A DNA stretch of 64,000 nt from Cafeteria roenbergensis. Lineage: Eukaryota; Sar; Bigyra; Bicosoecida; Cafeteriaceae. Both the position numbers and the translations under genes were made by a program. The DNA lies in the NCBI GenBank assembly GCA_008330645.1, contig VLTN01000061.1, positions 1 to 64,000 of the forward strand. Direction: 5' to 3'. How positions within the stretch are numbered: position 1 is the stretch's first letter; each line of letters opens with the position of its first letter. The notes beneath the pieces are model-generated. The model worked only from the letters and a program-made list of their open reading frames with translations. It was not told the origin of the DNA and searched no databases. Shown here one piece after another: positions 10,138 to 20,600 of the stretch.

Positions 10138-12052
10138 ATGGCGATCGGCTCGGCCGAGTTCGCCCGGATGCCCTTTCCAGAGAAGCTTTACCACGTGCTC
10201 GAGGACCCCGCGTCCGACCACCTTATTCGCCGGGAAGGGGAGGGAACGCGTGAGCTGGTTTGCGCGCCAGGCGCAGCAGGGGCCTTCCGGGGCTGTTTTG
10301 TTGGACCTGCAAAGCGGCGTTGCCCGCGCTTCTGGCCTGCCGCCCGCTGGCCACCGCAGGTTCCGAATCGCATCCACGTCGGTGGACGAGTTCACGACGT
10401 CCATTTTGCCCCTCCTGTGCAAGAGCAACAGCATGTGCTCGTGAGTCGCGCTGGCGCACCGCAGCGGCTCGGCTGGGACAGCTTCCCGGCTCTTCTGCGC
10501 CCGCCCGCCCCTCCGCTCTCGCCTGGGCTGTACGCCCCGGGCTTGCGGGTGCCCGTGTTTCCACGTCGTTCTTGCCCTGTGCGCTCGTCTTGCGTGCCGG
10601 GCCTCGGCGCTGGCTCCCGGGGCGCACCACCGTTTCGGCCTCCGTTGCTTTGTCGCGCGCCGCAGCCTCGTTCGGCAACTGAATGCCTACTCGTTCCAGA
10701 AAGTTGGAAAGAGCGACGAGGTTGTGTTCAAGCACGAGGGCTTCGTGCGGGGCAACGCGGACCTCAGCCACATGAAGCGGCGCAAGCCCCGCAAGCGCCG
10801 TCCCGCCTCTGCCGGCGGCAACGACGATGCGGACGAGGACGACGACCAGAGCCCCGCAAAGGCGGCACCCGCATCGCCTGCAGCTGCTTCATCGCCGCTG
10901 GCCCACGGGCCGGCGAGCTCCGCGGCTCCCGCGTCCGGCGTGCGGGACGCCTCGGCTCACGTTGCACACGGCGCTGCCGCTGCGGCCGAAAGCGCGCCCT
11001 CCCGGCCCGACCCCGTCATGCGGGACATGCTCATCGCCGCGCTAGGCTGCCTGCAGGACATGGCCGCCGCTATGCGCCACGTGGCCACAGCCGGGGCCCA
11101 GCCCGACGCGACGGCTGGCTCGCTCCGCGCGACGTCCGTCACCTCCTCCATCAGCTCTGCCCGCGCACTTCGCCGATTCATCGATGACGCCTCGTCGAGC
11201 ATGCCCCCCGGGCTGCGGCGGACCCTTCCGCGGCCCTCCGGCGGGGTTGGCGGATCGGCCCTGTCATCGCCGACGCAGGACCTGGAGGCGGCTGACCGCT
11301 TGCTCAGCGGCATCATAGCCGCAGTAGCGACCAACCGCGTCGGGGGAGGGGCCCAGGGCGGGTCCGCGGCGGGAGGCGACGGCCCCCGCAGCGCAGCCGA
11401 CCACCCTCTGCTCGGCGGAGTGGGCATCGGCCTGGCTGGGAGCAGGACAGCCCGGGGGGAGGAGACGTACAGCTCTGTCAAAGACGAGTCGCTGCTGCTT
11501 GACGAGGGGTGGGAGGACGGCCACAGCCGGCGGCGGCGCGGCGACGCAGACGCCGAGGCCAGGCTGCAGGCGGCTCGCGCGCGCGGCGACTGCGACCGCA
11601 AGAGCAGCGAGGAGGGGGCGTCCACGGCCGCCAGGCGGGACACGGCGGGCGGCTGTGGCAGCGTAGTCAGCGGGTGCGGGGGTGCCGGGGCTGACGGGTG
11701 GGCAGCGGGGGGAGCGGCGAGCTCCTGGGCGGCGGGGTCCGCGGCGGGCAGCGTGACGGACGACCGGTACTCCAGGTCCTGCAGCATCAGCGTGCACTCA
11801 GGAAACACCACCCAGTCGGCCGACGGCAGGACCGGCCAACAGGCGGGGCCGGCGGCGGGCAGGTCGTCCCAGCCCCAGGCAGGCTTCGGCGGTCGGGGCG
11901 GGGCGGGCGAGGCTGCGTACGACGGCGGCAATATGTTCGCTGCGGAGGGCGCGGACCAGCTGCCCCCGCTGGTGATGGAGGAGGGCCTCGGGTCGATGGA
12001 CATGGATGACCTGCTCAGTGTGGACGGCGACCAGCTGACCGGCGGGGCTTGA
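10138..12052 (+). CDS. Heat shock factor (HSF-type) transcription factor
   Basis: HSFs bind nGAAn repeats through a winged-helix domain. Three exons build it: 10138-10249 (PFPEKLYHVLEDPASDHLI, helix 1 and first strand), 10360-10440 (SVDEFTTSILPLLCKSNSMC) and 10666-12052 (SLVRQLNAYSFQKVGK, the recognition helix and wing, then VVFKHEGFVRG). The usual ILPxxFKHSNFSSFVRQLNxYGF is thus matched with substitutions. The second junction (GTGAGT donor, GCAG acceptor, phase 2) is clean. The first (10250-10359) is one base short of keeping frame, so a base is missing or the splice site is non-canonical. After a basic KRRKPRKRR segment the protein is Ala/Gly/Ser-rich, and it ends in an acidic-hydrophobic MDMDDLLSVDGD tail suitable for activation. 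I see no clear heptad-repeat trimerisation region, which is unusual. The family call is firm; target genes are unknown. Confidence 0.85.
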
Positions 12053-12453
12053 GCCGACGCGGCGGGCGTGTGTGTGCACTTGTGTGTCCTTGTGTGCCCG
12101 TGCGCGCTAGTGTGTACTTGTGCGCCTGTTCGTGTGTGCGGGGGATGGTGAATGCCCGCCAAGCGCTGCTTGGTCGTGCGAGTCGCCTGCGGTCGGCGCC
12201 ACCGAGGAGCGCGGCCGTGGACGGCAGGAGCAGGCAGAGGAGGGGGCGGGCAGCGGTTGCGCATCTCTTGTGCCAGCGGCGACACGCACTCACAATCACG
12301 AACTGGGTCCGCCATCGCAGACAAGGCCGGCGGGCCCGCGTGCGCTGCGCCTGATCACCAGCCCCTGGTGCGGGGGCGAAGAGGGCGGTGCAGGCAGCGC
12401 GAGGCGAGGGTGCGGGGCTCGGCAGGCGAGGGCGCGACGCGAAGAGGCGGGTC
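12053..12453. other. Convergent intergenic region with GT-rich tract
   Basis: This is the 3' ends of HSF (+) and the CBS protein (-). Positions about 12064-12140 are an imperfect GTGTGTGC/TTGTGTG simple repeat. I find no other feature. Confidence 0.5.
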
Positions 12454-13708
12454 TCAGGCGCGGGCCGAGGCGGCGTCGGCGGCGTCAGCAGCGGCCGCAG
12501 CCGGCTCGGCAGGGGCGCCCGCGGCCGCGGGCTGCTGCGTCTTGCCTTCGGCAAAGGCGGTGAGCGCCTCAAAGTACTCCACGGCGCCGGCGCGGAGCTT
12601 CGCGTCCGAGTCGGAGGCGCTGTCGCCCACCGGGCGGAAGCGGATCTTGGCGACGAAGCGGGTGACGTCGGCGAGCGAGACGAGGCCGACGAAGGTGGAG
12701 GAGTCGCGGGACACCACGGGGAGGTGGCGGATCCCTCGCTTGGTCATGGCGCGGCCGCACCGCTCGATCGGCCAGTCGGGGTTCGCGAGCCGGAGCTGCT
12801 TGGTCATGACGTCGGACACCATGGTGGAGTGCGCATCCAGCGGGGTGGAGCCGGCAGCGAAGGAGTCGTCAGAAGCAGCGGCCCTGGCAGCCCCGTCAAC
12901 CGGCGTGGCGGGCGCGACGACGCGCCAGAGGAAGTCCCGGGTGGTGAAGATGCCGGCCATGGCAGCCTCGTCGTCGACCACCACCAGGGCGGCGACGTGG
13001 TTGGCGGCCATCTGGCGGGCGGCGCTTGCCGCGGACACGGGGGCGCTCTCCAGGCAGTTGAGGTAGGAGTTGCGCTCCTGCACCCGGGCCACGTGCTTCA
13101 GAGCATCGGCTGCGTCCTTGACCGGCTCGCCAAACGCCTGCGTGTCGAGCGCCTTGGCGGAGCGCTGGAGCGCCTCCCACGCCGCCTTGGTGGCCTCTGA
13201 GGCAGGCGCGGCGGGGCCCTCAGGCTCGCCCTGCTCGCCCTCCGTGGAGGCCGCGCCGCTCTTGGCCGCGGCAGCGGGGGGCTCGGCGCGCTTGAGAGCA
13301 GCCGAGTGCACGCGCAGCAGGTGGCGGAGCATGTCCCGCACGGACACTACCGCCGCAACGTCGGAGAGGAGCACGCTCTCCTGGGAGGACACGCGCTTGC
13401 TCGCGTCCGGCGCGCCCTCTGCGGCGTCGCCCTGCGCCGCGCTGCCCGGCTTGAGCACGAGCACGTGGCGCGCGCCTGCCGCCATCAGGTCGTGCATGGC
13501 GGCCACAATGGGCGTATCCGCCGGCGCGGTCATGACGCCCGCTTGGAAGATGTCGCCCACGGTCACACCCGCGGGAGGGAATGCCTCGTGGTCGACGTTT
13601 GCCTTGTAGCACTTTTCGGTGAACACGCCGACCACCTTGTCGTCGTCCTCATCTGCGATGCAGCAATGAGAGAGAGAGGTAGAGGTAGAGGTAGAGGTAG
13701 AGGTAGAG

Positions 13709-13780
<72 letters not shown>

Positions 13781-14195
13781 AGGGGCGGGTGACCGGGGGA
13801 TGCTGCGCGGTCGGGACCGCGGACACGACTGCGCTGCCTGTTCTGCTCGGAAGCAACCCCAAAATCTGCCGGGTTGTGCAACCACGAGAGGCCCGGGCCC
13901 AGCGCCCACGAGGGCAACGCAGCGCACAGAGGCAGGCGAGGCCGTGTGGCCTCGTGGTGCCTCGCACGGCGGGGGCTGGAGCCGCGGCCAAGCAGTTCGT
14001 CTCACGGTCACCGACGAGGAGCATGCTGATCTCCTGTGCGCGCATCTCCGCAACGGCGTCCGCGACCCGCTCCCCGCGCGTCGTGGTCACGGTGCGCAGC
14101 ATCTTCGATGCCCCGCTGCTGGCGGCGGCGCGATCCTCCACGAGGCCCGCCAGCGACCTGGCCCACGTCTTGGCAATTGCCTCGGTGCTGGCCAT
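12454..14195 (-). CDS. Four-CBS-domain protein
   Basis: CBS domains pair to bind adenosine ligands and are usually regulatory. Exon 1 (14006-14195) starts MASTEAIAKTW and ends VAEMRAQEISMLLVGD. Exon 2 (12454-13652) continues HEDDDKVVGVFTEKCY, in phase 1 through GTGAGA and GCAG sites. Four CBS units are visible: the exon-junction unit; GDIFQAGVMTAPADTPIVAA with ARHVLVL; YLNCLESAPVSAASAARQMA with VAALVVVDDEAAMAGIFTTR; and VSDVMTKQLRLANPDWPIER with GIRHLPVVSRDSSTFVGLVS. A helical insert (residues about 200-280) separates the two Bateman pairs. There is no attached enzyme, channel or PB1 domain, so the partner is unknown. Single-chain four-CBS proteins occur in plants and as AMPK-gamma-type subunits, but AMPK-gamma-specific features are not obvious. 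The start could lie upstream, since the frame stays open, perhaps adding an organelle-targeting peptide. Confidence 0.8.
13668..13775 (+). repeat. (GA)n with internal (AGAGGT)n microsatellite inside the CBS-gene intron
   Basis: On the sense strand of the CBS gene this is a polypyrimidine (TC)n tract ending about 15 bases before the 3' splice site at 13653. It therefore doubles as an unusually long polypyrimidine tract. Hexamer AGAGGT copies sit at the intron end nearest the acceptor. The tract should be length-variable between strains. Confidence 0.85.
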
Positions 14196-14870
14196 GCGAC
14201 GGCCGCCCACGAGCGCCCAAGAGGCCGCGCCGGCTGAGCCTGCGAAAGCAGCACGCGCGCGACGCGGGGGGGGGGGGCGCGCTTCCAGTCGATTGCGTGT
14301 GCCGCATGCCTCCAGCTGGGGCAGCAGGGAGGGGGGCGCAATCGGCCGAGTGCGAGCCGCCCCAGGCGCTGAACTGGTGCGACGAACAGTGGTGCCAGTG
14401 CTCACGAGTCGCCGGCGCGCACTGCGCGCGGCGCGTTGCCCGAGAGCAGACTGCAGCTGCAGCTCGCCTGCGGTTCCAAGGCGGCCACAGAGCGGGGGAG
14501 GGGCGGGTCATGGGGCCGCGGCGGCGAGGGAATCTGGGGAACCGAAGCGGCTGCAAGGTCGGAATGGTCTCTCCCCGCCCTCGCGCGAGCGCGCCGCCCG
14601 GAGGCGCCTCCCGCCCCGCAGCCGGCTCAGGGCGGAGCGCGCGACCCACCTTGCGGCACGAGCCACCGACGTTCCGCGCATTGTCAGGGACTCGGATGTG
14701 CGGCGCGGGGCGCTCCGGGGTTTCTGCGGGCTGACTGCACCCCTTCTCCCGGCAGAGTGGATGCGGCGCAGGGCCGCTCGCCTCCGGCGCGTCACCGCCG
14801 TCTCGCCCACCCCTCGCCAGTCGTCCGCCCCTCCCCCCGCCTAGCGACCACCCCTCGCACGGAGGGTGCC
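14196..14870. promoter_or_regulatory. Divergent intergenic region, CBS protein / PIG-X-like gene
   Basis: This is 675 bases between divergent starts. It contains a long G run at about 14265-14278. No promoter motif stands out. Confidence 0.35.
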
Positions 14871-16487
14871 ATGTGGCCCGCAGTGGCGGCGCTCGGCCTC
14901 CTGCTGGCGAGCCCTGTGGCTGCATGGCCGGCAGGGCTCCTTGAGGCGAGGTGGGACGCGTTCAGCGCTCGAGCAGGGGAAGCGGGGCCGTTCGTACATG
15001 CCAGCGCTGTTGTGTGTGTCCGCGGGGCGCAGCGGCGCACGGCGCACGGCCTCGTGGTCGCGCAGGCAGCCCTTCCGCCACTCGGCGAGGACGTGGCCCG
15101 CGCGCTCGACGCCGCTGCGGCCGCCTTCCGCGAGCTCGCCCCCGGCTTCGCGGGAGATTGGTCCGATGCGCAAGTGTTCCCCGAAGGGGCGCTGACTCGC
15201 TCGCTAGCGTTGGCGGCGCCCATGTTTTCGGGTGCGCGGTCTGCCGCCCAGTCGGGCTTTGCCGCCTGCCGTGGGAACGCCACCCACGCCCCCGTGGTGT
15301 TCAGCCTGTCGCTGTCAGGTGCCCAGGGGCAAGGCTCGCCCCTCCTTGGCCTGCCGGGGCCGCTCACCCCGGAACGTTCCCAAACCAACAATGGCCGCGG
15401 CTGGCAGCAGGTTGGCGCACCCCTGCCGCCAGCGGCCCCGTGCGAGGCCATGCCGCGCGCGTTTGTGCGCCGCGAGACGCGTCTGCCCGGCCTGCACCGC
15501 ATCCAGCGGATGCGCGTGTTCGTTCCGGGCGCTGCCTGCCTGCTCGGCGCTGCGGCCGGTGCAGCCGGCAGCGACGTGCGCCTCGACGTCGCCGTGACGA
15601 TGTCGGTGCCGCACACGTCCTACATCGACGTCGACGAGGCGCACGCCCTTTCCCGGGGCAGAGCCGCCTCCCCCTCCTCCTCCGCGCTCCCCGCGGTCAG
15701 CCCCGCGCTGGACGCGGACTCGGGCCCCGCCTTTGCCGCGTTCGTGCCCTTCATCGACGTGGAGCGCCCAGCGCAGTCCTCTGCCCGCCACATCGTTGCC
15801 TGGGCCCGCCGGCTCCGCCCGGTCAGGGGCGCCAGCTCGGACCCCGCCCCTGCCGCCGCCGCCGCCACTTCACTCCCCGACCCCGACGAGGCCCGCCGAG
15901 CGGACGCTTCCGTGCCCCGCCCTGGCGCGGAAGCGGGTGTGGCAGCCGGCCTCGACCCGGGTAGCGCGTGGCTGCTCGTGACAGGCGACCAGCCCGCCGG
16001 CAAGCCGGCAGGTGTGGCTGTGGTTCCCGCCGCAACCATCGACGCGGAGTTTCGTGTGCCGCTTCACTTCCGCTACCAGAGGCCCTGCAGGCCTGGGCAC
16101 GCCGCCGCCAGCGCGGCCGCCGCCCGCGCCCACCGCGCGTGCGGGACCGGGTGGGTCGCGCTCGCCGCACCGCGGGTCTTCGTCCGCGCCGGCGCTGCTG
16201 GCAGCTGGACGGAGCTGGCCCTGGACGAGGGCTCAGCCGAGTCCTTCCGGGCGGCAGAGATGGAAGGACCGCAGGCCGAGCGGGCGCTGCCCGATTCCGT
16301 GGGTTCGGCGGTGCAGGGCCACGGCGGCTTCGCCACTGTGCCGGATGGCGAGTTTGGGGCCGATGTCTTGCGCGCCGTGCCCGTGGGCCAGACTGACGCG
16401 GAGGCTCTGGTGCGGCCGGTGACGGTGTGGGCGGCGTGGCTCGCCGCCGCGGTGGTCGTGGCTGCCATCGGCGTGTCTGTGAGCTAG
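14871..16487 (+). CDS. PIGX: PIG-X/Pbn1-like subunit of GPI mannosyltransferase I
   Basis: PIG-X stabilises the catalytic PIG-M in the ER, where the first mannose is added to GPI anchors. The start at 14871 gives an N-terminal signal peptide (MWPAVAALGLLLASPVAAW). The family signature, a short strand leading into HxRYxxP, is present as FRVPLHFRYQRP at residues about 394-405, followed by a VALAAPRVFV strand. A single C-terminal membrane helix (VTVWAAWLAAAVVVAAIGVSV, residues about 517-537) gives type I topology with a lumenal body. At 538 residues it is about twice the size of animal PIG-X and nearer yeast Pbn1, with low-complexity inserts such as 15655-15720 and 15840-15960. The N-terminal half has RLPGLHRIQRMRVFVP, again like PIG-X. 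Sequence identity in this family is always low, so the call rests on architecture and the HFRYQ box. Confidence 0.7.
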   Translation: MWPAVAALGLLLASPVAAWPAGLLEARWDAFSARAGEAGPFVHASAVVCVRGAQRRTAHGLVVAQAALPPLGEDVARALDAAAAAFRELAPGFAGDWSDAQVFPEGALTRSLALAAPMFSGARSAAQSGFAACRGNATHAPVVFSLSLSGAQGQGSPLLGLPGPLTPERSQTNNGRGWQQVGAPLPPAAPCEAMPRAFVRRETRLPGLHRIQRMRVFVPGAACLLGAAAGAAGSDVRLDVAVTMSVPHTSYIDVDEAHALSRGRAASPSSSALPAVSPALDADSGPAFAAFVPFIDVERPAQSSARHIVAWARRLRPVRGASSDPAPAAAAATSLPDPDEARRADASVPRPGAEAGVAAGLDPGSAWLLVTGDQPAGKPAGVAVVPAATIDAEFRVPLHFRYQRPCRPGHAAASAAAARAHRACGTGWVALAAPRVFVRAGAAGSWTELALDEGSAESFRAAEMEGPQAERALPDSVGSAVQGHGGFATVPDGEFGADVLRAVPVGQTDAEALVRPVTVWAAWLAAAVVVAAIGVSVS

Positions 16488-16862
16488 GCTAGGCTTGGCC
16501 GGTGGAGCTGCGCGGGGGCGAGGCCAGCGTCTGGGGGAGGGCCTGTGTGTGTGTGTGGGTGGGGGGGGGGGCTATGGAAGGGACTTTGTCAGAGTCCGTG
16601 CGCTGAGCGGGCGCTGAGCGGGCGCCAAGTGTGTGCTCAGTGTGAGCGTGCGGTGGCGCGGCAGAGTGCAAGCAACGGAGCTATATGTCAGCGAAAGGGC
16701 CGACCCCGGGGCTCAGCGCGCCACGCCCGCGCGACTGGGCCGTGGTTGCTGCTGGTCGCATAGGCGTCCATAGTCAAGCTGCCCTTGCCCACGAACCACG
16801 AGCCACCGCCGCAGCACAGCGGTTGCATCTACAGTTGCAGTTGCCGCCGCGGCTGGCCAAGC
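16488..16862. other. Convergent intergenic region with GT/G tract
   Basis: This lies between the stops of the PIG-X-like gene and the ABA4-like gene. A (GT)n tract followed by a run of G lies at 16543-16571. Nothing else is recognised. Confidence 0.5.
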
Positions 16863-17458
16863 CTAGTCTCGCTTGCGGCCGCTGCTGAGCAGGCCGCTCA
16901 CAGTGTCCTCGAGGCGGCCTTGCCACGCTGCGTGACCAGCCGCCAAGGCGCAGAAGGTCAGCAGCCCGATGGGCCCCAGCATGAGCGTCAAGGGGAGGCT
17001 CAGCCACAACGCAGCCTGAGGCAGCTCCAGCCGGCCCGCCAGCTCCGCCTCGAACAGCCCCATGCCCAGGTCGAAAGCTAGATAGTGGACCCAGCAGGCC
17101 GCATGCGTGGCTGGGCCGCTGCCTTGCAGGAGCTCGCGGACGCCGCCCAGCGTGGCCAGGCTGGCTTCCGGCATCGGCTCAGTGGTCATCCCCCGGGCGA
17201 TGAGGAACGCGTACACGCCTGAGCAGCCGACGAGGGTCGCTGCCGTGACGGCTCGCGCCACGGTCGTGCGAGGGGCGACAGCAAGCGCCGCCCAAGCGCC
17301 GAGCGCTGCGGGAGGGGCGCGACGGCTCGCCCGGCATTGCGCGGGTCGCGTCCCGCAGCGAGCGACCAGCAAGCAACCCCCGCGCGCCGTCTGCCGCACG
17401 CGCAGGCCTCACCGGTGTACTGCGCGACGTCAAACAGGCGGGACTCGGTCGAGGCCAT
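16863..17458 (-). CDS. ABA4/DUF4281-like small membrane protein
   Basis: Two exons, 17413-17458 (MASTESRLFDVAQYT) and 16863-17239, join in phase 1 (GTGAGG donor, GGCAG acceptor) to give 140 residues. The family landmarks are clear: a short N-terminal LFDVAQYTATLVG segment, then the block MPEASLATLGGVRELLQGSG, the most conserved block ACWVHYLAFDLGMGLFEAE, and TLMLGPIGLLTF. Four hydrophobic segments are visible. In plants ABA4 is needed for neoxanthin formation in plastids, but DUF4281 is also widespread in bacteria and non-photosynthetic protists, where its role is unknown. No plastid leader is apparent here. It runs head to head with the PP2C gene, 212 bases apart. Family membership is firm and function open. 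Confidence 0.8.
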
Positions 17459-17670
17459 GGCGGCGTGGAGCGGCGAGTGCCTCCCACTCGCGGAGTGGCT
17501 CTGCCGGAGGCTGTCAAACTGTTTGCACGGCAGCCCTGCGGCTGCGAGGCAGCCGCCCTAGCGAGGGAGCGGCAGGCACGGGGGCCAATCGCACCTGCGG
17601 CCTCGCAGGCGTCCCCTCCCACGCACGCCCCTCCCGCCTCCCCGGGCCGCTGGGCCGCGGGCTTGCAGGC

Positions 17671-20600
17671 ATGGAAGGACCCAAGCGGAACGGAGCAAAC
17701 AGTGGCGGGCTTAGGGGGCGCCGCAACAGGCGCCCAACGCCCCTCATGACCGTGCCCACGACAGACGCCATCGTGGACGAGTCTCGCACGCAGCGCGATG
17801 GCACGCGAGTGATTGGCGAGCAGTCGTCGGACGCCGGAGCCTGGTGGACGGTCCAGTACCACGCGCCGTCTCGAGCAACGTTGGGAGCCCACCCGGCCGC
17901 AGCGCCGCGCCCTGCCTCGACCGCCGATGCTCTGTGGCGGAGCGGGTCCAACGCGGACACCCCGCGCACCCGAATGCGGCGGGAGCTCGGCGCGGGGCTG
18001 TCGGGCGAGAGTGGCTGCCCCATCGGACACTTGCACCCTGCAGTCGCAGGGGCCACGAGGGCGCAGCACCTGGCTGCCCCGTTCCTTGCGCCCTCGGGGG
18101 GGTCGAGCCTCTCCAGCCCAGTGGGCCGCGCGAGCGCCGTTCCGTGGTTCGGCTCGAAGCAGGCCCTGCCGCACGCTCGCAAGCGGCCGCGCTCCGACTC
18201 GGACGTCGCGGACCAGACACGGTCCATACGGGCGAACCCCTTCTCGGAGAGGGACGCCCCACTGTTCCGCTACGCGTGCGTCTCCCGTGCGGGCCGGGGT
18301 CGCTCCCAGCGCACCCGTGAGGACCAGTACTCGGTGACCGCCAACGTGGCCTTCGGCGCGCCGTCAACCCTCTACTGCGTGTGCGACGGCCACGGCGGGC
18401 AGGCGGCCGCGGCCTTCGTGGCGGAGCACCTGTGGCGAGAGCTCACGCTCCGCCTGCCCGAGCCCGCCACTCTCGCGCTGCTAGCAGTGAGCCCCGGGCC
18501 AGCGGATTGCGGCGCGTCCGCCGACGACACACAAGCGACAGCGCGTGCCGCCACGGGTCCGGCGGGCCCGGACGGGACGGGAGGGCCATGCCCACCGCAC
18601 ACCGCGGCGTTTCCTCCAGACGCGGCTGCTGCGGCATCGGCGGCCCGGGACACAGCGCTGCCAGGGGCTGACGCTGCCTCCAACCGCTCGCTGGACGGCC
18701 GGCCCACAGCCGCTGCCGAACCGGCCGCTCCGCAGCCGGCAGCCGCGCGCTCGCAAGACGGCGGCGGCGCAGGCAGCGGCGGCAGCCCCGTCGCGTCTGC
18801 CAGCACCGCGCCGTGGACGTCGCGAAGACGGGCAGCGTCGAAGCGCAAGGCAAACCCGTTTGCGGCCTCTCGCGGCAAGGCCACGTTGCTGGGCGCTGGG
18901 ACCGGGGACCCTCCCCTCTCCAGCCAGCAGCCGGCCGGTGGACCGTCGTCTGCGCCCTCGCTCGGGCCGTCGGCAGGGCAGTCCGGTGCGGCAGCAGGCG
19001 CGGCATGGGCAGCAGCGGCGTTCGCAGCCTCCGTTGGCGGACAAGCTGCGGCGGCCCTCGGCACCAGCCCCGGCGCCAGCGCGGCTCCCGCTGGCCTGGG
19101 GCCCGCCTCGCAGTGGGAGTCTCTCCCTGGCAGAGCTGCCCCCTCCCTACCAGCGTCCCCAGCGCTCGCAGCGCCGCCCGGCTGCTCGTCCCGGGGCAAC
19201 CGCCCAAGCCCCCCCTCCTCGCCTGCCATCCCGGGGCCCAGCGTTGCGGTGGACGAGGCAGAGGCCAACCGGCGTTCTTCACAAGCGCCGTCGTCGGGCC
19301 ATGATGGCAGAGCCGCGAGCGGCAGAGCGGCAGCCGCCCTCCGCGCGTCCAGCGTGCTGGGAAGGCTGGGGGTTTCGGACGGAAACGCGTCAGCGACTCA
19401 CGAGGCCGTCGCAACGGCCCTAGCAGCGGCCATTGAAGCGACAGACGCTGCATGGGAGCGCCTGATTCGGCAGGGGGGGGGCTCCCCGGCGGCGAAACGG
19501 GCTCGGGCGGCCGGGTCAGCGTCCGCGGCAGAGCTGCCAGGGGCAGGTGGAGATCGCAGGCGTGATCCGGTCGCGGAGGCGCGGAGGCGGGCCGGAAGCG
19601 TGTCTCTGGCTGACGCAGCTCGGGAGATGGCCGAGGCTGAGAAGCGGGAGGGGGCTGCGGCGGGTCACGCCGGCGAGGCAAGCGGGGGGGGCGGCGGCGC
19701 CGGGGGGGCGGCAGACGGAGCCACCGGAGGAGGCGGAGGCGGTTGCCGGCCCAGTAGTGCCGGCGGAGGCAGTGAGACGCGAATCGACATGGCGGCTCCC
19801 TCGCCAGGGGGAGGCGGGGCCAGCGGCCGAGGGTCGGGCAGCTCGTCGTCGTGCGGGACGACTGTGACGGCGGTGCTGCTGCTGCACGGGTGGGCATTCA
19901 CGGCGTGGCTTGGAGACTCCCTCGCCCTGCTGGTGGACGACAAAGGCGCTTACAGGCCGCTGACCACGCGGCCGCACGTCGCGTCGGCCCCCGCTGAGGC
20001 CAGCCGCATCGCTCAGGCAGGCGGCACGGTTACCAGCGGACGTGTCGGCGGCGTGCTGGCTGTCTCTCGGGCCGTGGGCGATCACGGCTTGCGCCCTGCA
20101 GGTGTCACGGCTGTGCCCGAGGTGACATGGACGCGGTTGACGCCAGCCGATGACACGATCATCGTTGCAAGCGACGGCCTGTGGGACCACGTTCCGCCGC
20201 GACGAGTCGTTGAGATTTCGCAAATGACTAGGCACCTGTCTCCGACAGCGCTCTCGCTTGTGGCCCCGGCCGTGCTGCAGTCGCAAGCAGCCGCGGCAGC
20301 TGCTGCCGCTGCGCCAGAAACAGCCGCGCCGGCCAACGCGGCCTCAGCGGCGGCTTGGGCCGAGCCACAGGCGGGACTAGCACCAGCACCAGCACCAGCA
20401 CCAGCGCCAGCACCAGCACCAGCACCAGCACCAGCACCAGCACCAGCACCGCAGCCTGCGCGTCCTCTGTCGCAAGATGGCCCTCAAGCCGCTCGGCGAA
20501 CCAAGGATTCGCCCTCGGTGCCTCCAGCAGGCAAGTGCGTCGCCTTCTCCCCTCCTCCTCGCGCCAGCTCCGCGCTCCCGGCTGGTGCCGATCCGGCTCG

